Source of the DNA: Pelecanus crispus
Lineage: Eukaryota; Chordata; Aves; Pelecaniformes; Pelecanidae
Length of the DNA stretch: 64,000 nt
Direction of reading: 5' to 3'
Assembly: GCF_030463565.1 (NCBI RefSeq)
Contig: NC_134643.1
Coordinates: forward strand, 7,486,657-7,550,656
In this document: piece by piece, positions 1 to 22,300 of the stretch
Numbering within the stretch: the first letter of the stretch is position 1
Layout of the letters: each line of letters opens with the position of its first letter
Program-made: the position numbers and the translations under genes
The notes under the pieces: generated by a model
Seen by the model: the letters and a program-made list of their open reading frames with translations, nothing else
Database searches by the model: none
What the model was told of the DNA's origin: nothing

Positions 1-3000
1 ATATCATTGTTGTCTTTGTGGATACCACTGTTGGCACTGAGTGCTGGTTACAACTCTGGGCTTTGAGCTGGCTTATGTATTACTTCAAAAAGGCTTGCGC
101 TGTAATTCAGGAGCCACAAATTCAGTTCTTCCTTTCCCACAAAATATTTTCTACTCCCATAGCTGTGATTCACCTTGATGAAGTGGGAAAGTGATCTGTG
201 ATACAGTTCAGGTAATTGCTCCCTGGTCACCTACTGGATATGACGCTTTTCTTTGTTCTGAAATCAGTGAACTGAGTTCATTTACAACTGATCTCTCTAT
301 TCCCCTTGCCCTAGAAACTCCTCCCATTTCTTGGCACAATTTCTAGATTAAAATTAGTTAATTCCTACAGATCGGAAAGAGAACTGTCTTGTCAAAAAAA
401 AAAAAAAAAACAAAACCAAACCACAAGCCCATTTTTTACTTCCAAAACTCAAGCAAGGTGAGTCACCTAGGTGACAAAGGTTCTAATTAGAATAACAAAT
501 TTACCTAATATTCATTGTCATGACTGGCATGAAAATTCCTTAAGAGCTAAATGTGGATTTTTATATTCTTAAAAGAAAATGCATAGCTGGGAACATGACA
601 CCATCTGAGAGATTCTCTTTTGTTCATGAGAGCTTCCTGAAGGTTAGGACTGGATGCAGAGATGTTTGTGCCAGTAACCATGGCTGAACCTGCTGGATTG
701 AATGGAGAAGATACAATAAAAACTGCTGATTATTCCCCTCTGGAACTGATTTTTAAAAAGACTGGGATTTGTCCCCTGGCTCTTTGCTCCATCTGTCATT
801 CCTTGTTGCTTTCCAGTATCTTTCCCTCTTGGGACAAGTTTCCAAACAAATTATTTAGGTCAGACAAAGGCATCTTCAGAGCAGGAATTTCCAGAGGCAG
901 ACCCTGTGCTAAGATTTGGATGCAGCAGATCTGGGTGGAAGGTACCTGTCTTTGTTTCTGCAGTGATGAACCTTAGTGCAGTCTTCCGCTGCTGACTTAG
1001 GGCATATCTGTGATCAGTTGGTTACGTCCATCCCATTTTTGTCAAGTGAAGTGGATGGGAAGAGGGAAGTTAAGACACATCTACAGATATTGATGTATCT
1101 GTAAAGCTCACTGACAGTTGTGATTTTTCCCTTGTTTTTTTCCCTCCTCCCTGTCTGTTTGCCAGAGAGGAACGGGGGCTCGATCTGCCCATGTCCTCCA
1201 TCAGCAGATGAAGGATGCCCAGAGGGGTGCCGAGATTCCTGTCCTTGCTATTTGGGTCACTTTGTCTTTATTACTATCTAGGTCACTGTCTAGGCAATGA
1301 CTGCCAGTTGCCAGCTTTGTACACATTTGAAGTGAAAATATAATTGGGAACATCTTTCCTAGACTGAAGAGCCCTTTGACCACTTTAAGTTATGTTCCTT
1401 GCTTGTGTTTAGTCTATCAAGTGACCTAGGTCATTCTATAAAACTGTAATTCTTTGTTATTTGTTGTTTTCTTGCCAGATGTCACTGGCAGACATCATTA
1501 GTAATGGTTTTAGTGGATTGATTAAGGCCAGGACAAGAAATGAAGATAACAAAATAGAAAAAGAAATCTGTTTTCTCTAAACTTGTATTGATTGTTAAGT
1601 GAACGTGAAGTTTTGATTCAGTTGGGCACTCATTGAATCGTTTTGCCATTATTGTTGATGAGGGAAGTGGGCTTTTTCTGTCACTAGGGAGTGTTGCTTC
1701 TGTGTTTTGATTAACAGAAGCAATTGCTGCTTTTTGTAGTTAGTAGTATTGGCTCATATTTCTCTCATATGCACAGCTATTTCTAAGTAAAACACACTGT
1801 TCAGAAAGCAAGAAGATGATGCTTAAGTCCCTTCATTTTCACAAGTTTTAAGAAAAATGTCCAGTTGAATCTGATCAGATGATGAAATGTACTGTCCCTG
1901 TGCTTGTTATCATTTGTGGCTGGAGTATTTTGGTACCAGTCTATATTTTGCTGTTCCTAGCATATGGATTCAGATGCCTCCTTTTTCTTTTTTGTCTTTT
2001 TGAATCATAGAGACAGTGTTCCTTCTGAGTGACTGTGATTTGGGTGATGCAGAATTTCTCTAATACTCACATTCACCACAGTTACAGAGAGAGCCAGAGC
2101 AGTTGTAGAGCTTGACTGATACCTCAGAAGCTAAGGTTAACTATTGGGCTGCAGAGATAATTTGGTTAAGCATTTTTCTTTTTAGAAGTCTGTATTTAAA
2201 ATCTTAATTGTAGATTTCAAACAGCACTTAATAAAGTGGGTCAGCACTGCATAAAGTCTAACGCTTTTTGGATACTGTTTGTATTTATTTGCTGCTGTCA
2301 CTATTTTTCTTTTTTTAAACTTTGTACTGCAAGTATTTTTAGCACCTGGTCTCTTTTAAAGGAGTGAGGCAGTATTGGTAAATAAATTAAATTGCCGGGA
2401 TTATTTAGCTTCTAAGTAAGTGCATGATTTCACTTACAGACTACTTCTGGGTTGTCTTTTGCTTGAGAAGCTGTGCTGCTGTGTCGGTTTGTAGTTTCTC
2501 ATTTGTGGGTGTTCAGTACCTATAAACCCAGGCACTAATCCTTTTTCTTGTTACTTCTCTACAGGCAGATTCAGTGGTTGGAGGCAGAAAGCTAGTATTT
2601 CTGCTGTATCTCTCTTACATGTTAGTTCGTGTCACGTTTTAGTAGCTGCTGTGCTCTTGCCTACAGTGAACACACTTATCCTAAAGTTTACGGTCCATGG
2701 AGGAGAGGTGGGAACTTGAACATAACACTGCATCTTGGCGCTCTCTGGTCTCTTCAAGTGCATTTCTTTATCTCATGCTTTGAGTAATCTGCTGGTTCAA
2801 ACCTAAATCTTGTGATTCTTCTCTTCTTGCACCTGGCACTAGTTACCGTTGCCTCAAATGTTGTGACCCTCAGATTTACTTCAATGTATTAGTGACTAAT
2901 GATTGTTGATCTGACATTCTTTTTAAAGTAATATATAATCTACATTGATAAAAATATTTTGGAGGGAAAAAAAGAGTCTTTAAAAATTATTTTGTGGTAT

Positions 3001-3598
3001 GTGCCCATGAACATAATGGTGGATTTAAGCTTCTTCTTACACCCTTTGAAGAACTTAATTCTAAATATATTGAATTGCTGTCCAAAATTCATGGTTCTTC
3101 TGGTTTTTATGACTTGTCTTCACAGCAGTGAAATCTCTTTAAAAACTTTATAGTGCTTTAGTTTAATAACTTCCAGCTTTACAAAACAGTGCCTCCCTTC
3201 TGTTCAAGCCTAGAGCACTAATCACCGAAGATAAGTTTTTTGCATTAATCTTTCACGTTTGTTCTGGTATGTCCGTGTTTTTTAGCCATACTGTTGCTTT
3301 TCTGTAAATATCCACTATACTAGAATACTACATATAAAATATATTCTACTGACTGAATGTAAGTTATGCTGTCTGACAGTTCCCATATAAGTTTTCTTCG
3401 ACTACACAGAAGCCCATGACTGTCTGTCTCTATAAAATCTGAAATCATATGAAAAATAAGTTCTAATGAGAAGTGATGCCTTCTAGTTCAATATCCTCAC
3501 ATTTAATTCTGAATGATACAGCATTTACTAGTAACGTGAGAGTACAGTGAAAATTCTACATACAATGAACACATTAATCTCTGTGATCTGTTCTGTAG
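1..3598 (+). other. SEC61A2 intron (left end outside the window)
   Basis: This is AT-rich intron. I looked for the exon coding residues 7-25 and did not find it. It holds an A17 run (394-410) and two CCTAGG-centred palindromes (462-475 and 1422-1433). The short reading frames here have no supporting splice sites or recognisable product. Confidence 0.7.
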
Positions 3599-14049
<10,451 letters not shown>

Positions 14050-14219
14050 ATGTCCAAATATTTCATGGTTTGTGTGAAAGGGAAAGTATTTTGACAACAT
14101 GCGTCCTTTAGTCCAATAACGCGATTTTCTTTTTACTTGTTTTAAAGTGCTACGTGTCCCATTACTGTAATGGGCATCGAGCAATGCCTGCGTGCAGCAT
14201 TAGTACCGGCTGCCTTAAG

Positions 14220-14225
14220 AATAAA
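14220..14225 (+). terminator. SEC61A2: Possible proximal poly(A) signal of SEC61A2
   Basis: Canonical AATAAA 171 nt after the stop codon, which would give a short 3' UTR. Use is unproven. Confidence 0.45.
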
Positions 14226-14949
14226 GTTTACATTATCTTGTTTAAGTATTATCTAGTGTTGCCTGTAATGCTGGAAACCAATTCATCTACCTTGCTGTTC
14301 AAACACTACAGTGAGATGGTAAAATGCATCAGTTTGATATCGGTAAACATTTTTGCACACAGCATTAAAATGTTAAATTTATTTCCCTGTCCTTAATAGG
14401 AGAAAAAAAAAAATCTGAGTTCAGATTGCCACGTACCAGTATTCCTGACAAAATTGATTTGTAGCCTGTATTTTACATTAATTTTTTTTATACTTTTTTA
14501 ACTTGCATTTCCCCATCATTGAGCTTGGCACTCCTTATTCCTTTGTGGTGTCTCCACCCAGGCACCCTTCTCTTAGCTCTAAGGGTGGACAAGCAAACAT
14601 TTTACCAGAGGCTGATATTCATCTCACCCGTGAACTGGTTCTGTGGTGGATTTGCTGTGCCGCCGCGCCTCGGGCACTTCAGTTTCTTGCCCTGGGCCTG
14701 CGGCGAGACAGCACGGCAGCTGCTGTCACACGAGCAGCTCAGCCCAGTAGTTGTGTTTAAACACGTACTTGTGAAAACTGTGCCACCAAAGCTTCACGTC
14801 CACTTCGCTTTTGTGAGTCTAAGGAACGAGGCCTGGTTCCTAAAGCCGTGTTCATAGAAGGGAAGGAGGGGGAACGAGGAGTTCCTGCGAAAAATTTATT
14901 TATGTTGTCGCACTTTACAGTGGCAATGTAACAACTGTAAATGTTAGAC

Positions 14950-14955
14950 AATAAA
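14950..14955 (+). terminator. SEC61A2: Likely distal poly(A) signal of SEC61A2
   Basis: AATAAA followed within about 35 nt by a GT-containing stretch (gtcttacctgtg). It is the last canonical signal before the convergent NUDT5 gene. Confidence 0.6.
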
Positions 14956-14970
14956 CTTATTTAATTAAGC

Positions 14971-16029
14971 TCTCTCCAGTGTCTTACCTGTGCAAGATGT
15001 GATTTGTATGCAGTTTTTGATCATTTCTAACGTGCTTTGTTAGTGAGGTAGGTCTGGAAGGTCCTTTTTTGATCTTTATCCTTTCTCTTTCTAGAATATA
15101 GTTCTGATCAGTTTTTAGCAGCCTTAATTAAAAAACAAATCTCACGATTCCTCCCCTTAAAGTCATCGAGCTTTTCTGCTCACCTGTAATTGACAACTTT
15201 TCCCTTTTGATTTCACATTTTGATGTTGTGTCTTCTCTCATGCTTTACTTGGAAGTGACTTTGTGTTGTGAAGGTATGAAAATTCTAAGCAAGTTTTCTG
15301 CTTCATTTCTAATAATGAAGTTTTACTTATTATGCATGCTCATCTAAATTTATTTCAGAGGCAAGACTTCGATATTAGCATATGTTTATTACAACTCCTA
15401 GATCCTGGCCTTTAAGGTGGTGGTTTACACAATGAGCAGCAGTCGACTGTGCACGGATACACCGAAGGTCGCTTTGGCAAAGGTTCACCTCGGAGCAATT
15501 AGACCGGACAGAGGTGCTGCCTGGGTACACGATGTCCCCTAGGGAGAGGGGGAGCAGCAAGGCTGTGCTGCCTCGGGGCACATGCCTCAAACTAAACCCC
15601 CAGCTGGGTCCTGTGCTGTTCCGGTTCGCACCACCAGCTGGTTGGTTGTTACTGTCATCGTTGTGGTCAGAGCCTGTCATTTCTTAGATCAAACCAACCA
15701 ATTTGCTCTTTCTGGATGGTTTAATTAAGGCTGGGAGAAGGAAGCAGCATCTTCAGGTGTAAATTGTAAAAGGAAGTTCCTGAAGCTGCAGTTTCAGACA
15801 CTGCAACCAGAGCAGCACGTGTGTCCCTGCGCAGCTGTTGCTGCTCCTGGTGCAGAAAATCACCTGCAGTTGTTTAAATGATGCTGCTTGTGGACGAGGG
15901 AGAAGCGCGCTCTTCTCCCATCCTCCTCGGTCTGAACAGGCAGTGCTACAACGCCAACTACAGTTATTTACGCGCCTCCCTTACACTGGAACATAAGTGC
16001 AATGACGAATATAGCAAGAAATGAGCCAT
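14971..16029. other. Intergenic gap between convergent SEC61A2 and NUDT5
   Basis: About 1 kb between the predicted 3' ends. It contains a GC-rich block (about 15410-15670) with a 101-codon minus-strand open frame of unknown meaning. On the minus strand it also has a second AATAAA (15385-15390) that could end a longer NUDT5 transcript. Confidence 0.6.
15385..15390 (-). terminator. NUDT5: Possible distal poly(A) signal for NUDT5
   Basis: TTTATT on the + strand reads AATAAA on the minus strand. If used, the NUDT5 3' UTR would be about 850 nt instead of about 200 nt. Confidence 0.3.
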
Positions 16030-16049
16030 TCTGAAAATTAAACAGGATT

Positions 16050-16055
16050 TTTATT
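16050..16055 (-). terminator. NUDT5: Likely poly(A) signal of NUDT5
   Basis: Minus-strand AATAAA lies about 180 nt after the NUDT5 stop codon at 16233-16235. It implies a short 3' UTR ending near 16030. Confidence 0.6.
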
Positions 16056-16232
16056 ACAATTATTCTGTCAAGGCTTGATAAATTGGGCAGTTAGAAGAAA
16101 TGCTTTTTGTCAGTTACATAATTCTAGATAAAAATAACAGAATCATTCCTACAAATACTTATTACAAGAAGAGTTCTACTTGTAAGCCATCTGAACCAGG
16201 CAGTTTTCAACTACATTTCTCATCGTCTAGTT

Positions 16233-16342
16233 TTAGAACTTCATAAAAGGAACTTGGAGCGGTTTTTCTGCTGCACGCTTCAGGGCCAATGCGTAAGTAT
16301 AAACCCTGGCATCCACTGCAATACGTTCTTCTGCTATGAGTT
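16233..16342 (-). CDS. NUDT5: NUDT5 terminal coding exon, residues 185-220 and stop
   Basis: It encodes [20 protein letters not shown] and [15 protein letters not shown], then TAA. The VDARVY and PF-KF ends match the family C-terminus. Acceptor is ccctccccag. Confidence 0.96.
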
Positions 16343-19300
16343 CTGGGGAGGGGGGAAAAAGTATGAGATGCTGTTAAAAACTTTTCCTCTCCAGAAATTT
16401 AAGCCCTTCACTAAAATGAAGATGTATAGCATTCCAGACATGAATTCTTAATGCTGATGCTATCACTAGTTCTGCTACCTGGCCAAGTCTCTCACAGCTT
16501 TTTGTTTAAGACACAGTATTCTAGGGTGGAAATGCCAGCAGGAGCTGTGAGAGGAGAAGCTAAGGGTTTCCGGAAGCTCACATTAGTGCACTGGATGCAT
16601 CAGAAAGCTCTTACCATCAATTCTTTGCAGTAGGTCGTTCTTTGGAAGTGAAATAACTTCCACAAATTCTAGGAGAGAAGAAAAAAATTGTATGCACCTT
16701 TAATTTAGTGACAGTAGAGGAAGTCTACTTCAGTGTCTTGTTTCTTACTACTTGGAAGGGGAAACAAACTGGCTTAATGCCCATCACCACCCAAAGCTGT
16801 GAGCCTTCGCATATCACAAAAAGGCCAATTAAATGGGGGAAGGCAGCGACTGGGGTCATTAAAAAACACGTTTGGCAGAAAGAAACTGGGAAAGAGCTGG
16901 GAAAACCAGTGCAGCTGACAGCGACAGAGGATAAGAATCCTTCTAAAAGGAGACCTCCTCCCTCCCGAGAATGAAGAATGCACCCTTGAAGTGGACTTTG
17001 GTTTGGCTTATACCAGTAGAGGCGTTTGAAGACCGAAACAACACAAAGACAAAGGGTTTGTTCTTGATGAATTTGTGTTGACTCACACCCGCCCTGCCTA
17101 TCTGAATTTGTTTCTTTGGGGCTTGATGTACAACTGTTGTGGATTCAGTAATTTGTATTTCCTGAGATACTGGCACTATAGGTGTGATACTTGACACGAT
17201 AATGCCCCATGGGAACTTTCATGTCTAGGCCAAAGCTAATCTCGGGCATGTTTGATTAGGGTCAGGAGATTAGCCAATCCCAAATAAAAAACAGTTTTAA
17301 CTGACATTTTTCTAAGTAAAACTTGCCATACAAAGATCACACTGTCCCTGTGAGCACAGCTACGTAACGTACCTCCATCATCTGCAATTAAAAAAAAAAA
17401 AGTAGTAAGTTACAGATTTTGAAATCCACTTGAGTTTACAACTTAAAAGCATTTTGATAGCTGACCAATCTTGAGTGACGCTGTAGTTACTTCCAGGGTC
17501 AAGCCACAGCTAAGGAATATCTAGGTTCACAAGTGCTTACGGCCCTTACTGAACTTTGGCACCTGGATTTCTCATTCTGGGTGTGCCAATGCCTGGCACA
17601 TTACATCTAAGCCTCCCCAGTGAATTTAGCAAAGAAACGTGGCTGTGCTTATCTAGACTGCAGGGTATGATTTGAAGGACATGCAGCATCTAAATCAGCT
17701 AGGACAGAAGAGATGCAGTGGTAGGGGTAGTTCTTTTAAACCCACTGTTTTGTTGTCTTCTCAGAATTTTCAAATAAATGGTACAAAACTCACCAAGTTT
17801 TTGCTTAGGTCTTGTGTTCTCAGCCTCATCTCCATTAATGGTAACGCTCACAATGTGTGTCGTGCTGTTTGACAAACCTGGGTCCAAGCAGAGAGCTGCC
17901 AAGAAGCACAGGTAAAGGTTAATTTTTCAAAAGCAGAAGTCAGGGACGTTCATATTTTAACAAAAACTTTCACAAAAACGTATCTGATACAACAGGAGAA
18001 CATATATTTGGCAAAAGTTCATGCTGGAAGAGTTGTGAAAAGTTTGTTTTCACGTGTTCTTAAAAGAAATGTTTCTGTAACTCTCAGCTCTTCTACAGAT
18101 TCCTTGCAAGACTTGTTTTCAGCACCCAGGTTTACCTTCCACTCCATAGACTGAGGATTAAACTGTAAACTATAGTTCCCTTATACACTTCCTCAGCCTA
18201 TTAGAGCCTAATTTTGCCATCACCTGTCTCCATCTCTCTCGGTCCCCAGCATGGAGTTGTACTGGATAATCAAGAGCCAAGTCTCAACTGTAATGAATGA
18301 CATTTACTTGAAATCATATGCAACTTGCCTCACTGTCCTGGTTTTGGCTGGGATAGAGTTAATTTTCTTCCTAGTAGCTGGCATAGTGCTGTGGGTTGGA
18401 TTTAGCATGAGAATAATGCTGATAACACTGATGTTTTAGGTGTTGCTAAGCAGTGCTTACACCAGTCAAGGACTTTTCAGCTTCCCATGCTCTGCCAGGT
18501 GCACAAGAAGCTGGGAGGGGGCACAGCCAGGACAGCTGACCCAACCTGGCCACAGGGCTATTCCATACCATATGGCGTCATGCTCAGGATATAACTGGGG
18601 GGGGTGGGGGTGGTCAGGGGGCAGTGATCGCTGCTCGGGGACTGGCTGGGCATCGGTCAGCAGGTGGTGAGTAATTGCATTGTGCGTCACTTGTTTTGTA
18701 TATTCTTTTATCATCATTATTATTATTACTTTTTCTTCCTCTGCTGTTATATTAAACTGCCTTTATCCCAGCCCATGGGTTTTACTTTTTCCCCGATTCT
18801 CTCCCCCATCCCACCAGGGGCAGGGAGAGGGTGAGCAAGCGGCTGTGTGGTGCTTAGTGGCTGGCTGGGGTCAAACCATGACACTCACCTTTCTACCTAC
18901 CTTCTCAAGTTTTATTTATGATCCTTGTTTTGCCTTAATTTTGTTTTATGCAGGAAGCACTGGATTGGCAACAATCAATTTCCACAGGATCTCTGGATTT
19001 ACTCCAGTTATTCTCTCCTTTCTTCTTTCCGGTTGGAGAACCTGAGTACTGCCACCTCCCTGCAGCTGACACGAGGGTGACCTCCACTCAGACTGCATCG
19101 TGCAGCTGTTTTTTCTGCCTAAGTTCATGGTTGTTGTTCACATTAAGTACAGCAATTTCGACCTTTATACTAATACGCCAAATCACAGCTTGGATAATTG
19201 GGGTTTGTGTAAAGGATCTTAATAGCAAAGTTTTCCCCTATAGACATCCAACTGTGACTTTAGTCCTGTATGTTTAGCAGGAGTTCAGCAACCGACTCAT

Positions 19301-22300
19301 AGAGGACCAAAGTCTTATTGGTACAGCCATGGGATACTACTCTCCGCTAATCTGCGCACTTTTCTGCATAGATTTTTCCTTTGGTTTAGAGCATTTTAGA
19401 CATAGACTCTAGAGAGTACCCATCGCAGACAGAATTAGCTTTGGAAACAGAAAAAAAAAAAAAAAGCAAAGACCTGGAGTACATTCAACGACTTCCCCCT
19501 TGTACCCAGTTTCTTCCTCCAACTCTCGCAATGCTGCACTTTCTGCAGTCTCATTTTCCTCAATGAGTCCTGTGAGATAAATAATACACAAGAACAATTA
19601 AAAGTTAGCACTTAACCGCAATACCCATCCCGAGATCTAATCCAGCTTTACAAATGGGGTGAAACACTGTCACTACCCTATGTTTACAGAGGGATAAACT
19701 GAGGCATTAGGAAGGATTCCAGTTCCAGGATTCATCGTGCTGCTGCCCATGTCTTCAGCTGATTACCGACAGGAGCATGCTACCTTCCCAGGAAGTGGCA
19801 TTAACGTTCTCATGAGGGAAAGAAGCGAAATGCTTCGGCTCTTACAGAAAGGAGGAGTGGAGGGGAATGCAATATTTTACTAGCAGACTACTGTGCAAAA
19901 TGCCTCCAATCTGCTAAAATGAACTATGTTTATTTTGTATTCTTCATTATCAAATATTCCCATTTTTGAATAGCACACTGAGCTACAGAGCTCACCACAA
20001 TCTTCTGGTTAGAGCTACTTCATTAAGATTGATGCTCCAAGTACAGCTAAACATGCTTAACTGTCAGCTTTACGTGACTCAATGTTTCAGTCACTTACCT
20101 GCAGGAAATTCCAAGCAATAGCCGTTAATTGGGGGCCTGAACTGTTTCACTAGGACAACGCAGTCGTAGTGGAGAGTTCTCTGTAGTACAGCTATCACGG
20201 CTACACCTACAAATAGTGACGGAAGACACAAGTACATAGTGTTTGAGCATAGCAGAAAGTGAGTATTTAGTGCTAGATCTGGAAAGGAACCCAAGCGCTA
20301 TTACTCTGAGCATTAAACGTTTAGATGCTGGCTCCAGAATCCTGAACTATGGATTTAAGCTCCTTATATCACGCGTGGTGAGAGAAAAAAAAACCCAAAT
20401 GGGATCTTCAGAGTACCCCAGGAAATGAGAGGCACACATAGCAAGCAAGACTGAATCTTAGCCCACCAATATCTAGGGAAGGGTTCTCTTGCCTGCAGAG
20501 ACTGTTGGGAAGCCGCTGTATGGAGCCCCCTCCTACACTCCTTCCACGGCTAAATCACCTCCCTCTTTTGCCCAAAGAGAGCTGTATCCCTAGCCCCTAA
20601 CAGCAGACCCTCTTCACCAGTCTGTGAGCTACTCTGTATCAGGGCATCCATCGTGTCTTTGAAATCGCTCCATTGCTCTAAAGTGAATACAATGATCTTG
20701 GGAAAACTCTCCTACCAGTGAAGTTCTGATTCTTCAGCACTTAAGTTAGCATTTCATAGCTCAGGGGTATAGCAAGCTCTACTGAGCTATTTGTTCCGTA
20801 TCCTCATTCATTCAGAAATATACTGGCTCCCACTCTGCACCGTGAGTTTATCTGAAGAACTTTCACAGGAAGAAATGCAAACAACAAAAGTCACCAATGT
20901 CTTACCATCAGCTGAAACACCCTTTTTGTTGCCAGTACGCTTTACCGTTTCCCAAGTTCTGTTTAACACAGAGAAAAGAACAAATGAATACATGAAAATA
21001 AACAATATCCATTTTATTTGTAAGTCGTCTTCTACCCTTGCTACTGTCATTTAAAAGCAAAATATACCATCACACAGTGAGGCCCCATAAGAAAACAGCT
21101 GGCCTTAGGCAAGCCCTGTCATGTACTGGCACTATAAAATGTCTGTAGTACAATTTTGGTTTGCCTACTTAAAGGAGGGATAGACAAAGACATAAATGAT
21201 TGTCAAAAACCAGGCAAGTCTTATAAAAGTGATCCTGGAAAAGTGCAAAATAAAGCAATTTACATACTAAACATGTCAGATTTTGAAAGACAGTTTTGTA
21301 AAATGACCACATGCATTCTGTCTTCCATCTTGCTTTTGCATAAGGTTTACAGTGTAAGTTATTGTGAACCCTCAGCTCAGTTACTTGAGCACAGGAGGAG
21401 CACAGAGGCAAGGAAGACCAAAGCTTCTCTCTCAAAATAAGCAACGGGATGAGTAAAAACCAAAAACCCACCAGCAATAAAAATCCTTTCACAAAAGCTC
21501 CAATCTTTGCTATTTTTTAAAAGGCTACTTTGCTGATGAGCTGGGAGGCACTAGAGAAAGCAATCAGTACAGAATCCAATACATTGAGAGGAGGGAAGTA
21601 AAGCCGTGTTGTCACATCTAGGTAAATACAGCAAAACGAAAGCACAGAAAAGAACTGGACAGGTGTGATAATATACAACAGGACAGTAACTTGTCAGTAG
21701 TATGCAAGATCCAGCACCATCAGCAGGGAAAAAGAAACCCTTAATGAAGAAGCAGAAAAGCCACGGGATGGACTCTCTGAACATCACAGTCTATTTGCAT
21801 AGCTAGAACTTGCTTCTGCACAGCGTCTTTACAAGGAACAGAAAATGCAAGGTAAACCGGGCTCCAATGCGCCTAAAAGAATTTAGGAGCCAAATTTGAT
21901 CCCACATGCTAGCGCATCTGCAAGAGTAAGATTTTTTTTCTCTGAACAGTACAAACTATAAAGGAATTGCACAATGAATAGACTTCATCTTGTGTTGAGT
22001 AATAGGTTTGTAATGCTCATATTCTTTCGCGTGGGGCTAGTCCGTGCAACTGGGAACATCACAGGAATCTGAAATGCCAGAAAGGCAATTACCTGGTTTT
22101 ACCAAAGGGATCAGTGTAAGTTGTTTCTTCAAGCTTCAACCATTTTCTTTCTACAATTACCTAAAATAAAGAATTCTTTGTTAAATACATTATAAGATTA
22201 ATCCCAAAGATATTTGGGGGCTAAGGGGAGAAACAACACAACTATTTTTGGAGTCTTTTGAAGACAAAATCTCAGCATCAGAATACATGCAGGAACATGC

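Larger units (their letters stand above)
14050..14970 (+). other. SEC61A2: SEC61A2 3' untranslated region
   Basis: Non-coding sequence after the stop codon. It contains AATAAA at 14220-14225 and again at 14950-14955, so a short and a long 3' UTR are both possible. A GC-rich patch at about 14650-14750 stands out from the AT-rich surroundings. Confidence 0.7.
17896..19473 (-). other. NUDT5 intron carrying a solo LTR
   Basis: A 1.58-kb intron, of which 550 bp is a solo LTR in the opposite orientation to the gene. The donor end (19451-19473) is U-rich in the transcript. Nothing else is recognised. Confidence 0.8.

Noticed and set aside
662-976. 104-codon + strand open frame in the first SEC61A2 intron
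   Set aside because: It does not match the missing SEC61A2 N-terminal residues or any family I know, and it has no convincing splice sites.
16615-17895. Direct splice of 17794 to 16668 as the main NUDT5 form
   Set aside because: It is in frame but gives a protein three residues short exactly where the 9-nt microexon, with good splice sites, restores family length.
19409-19597. Reading the Nudix-box exon as a stand-alone 62-residue Nudix protein
   Set aside because: It is an internal NUDT5 exon; the extra residues at both ends are intron read-through beyond the splice sites.
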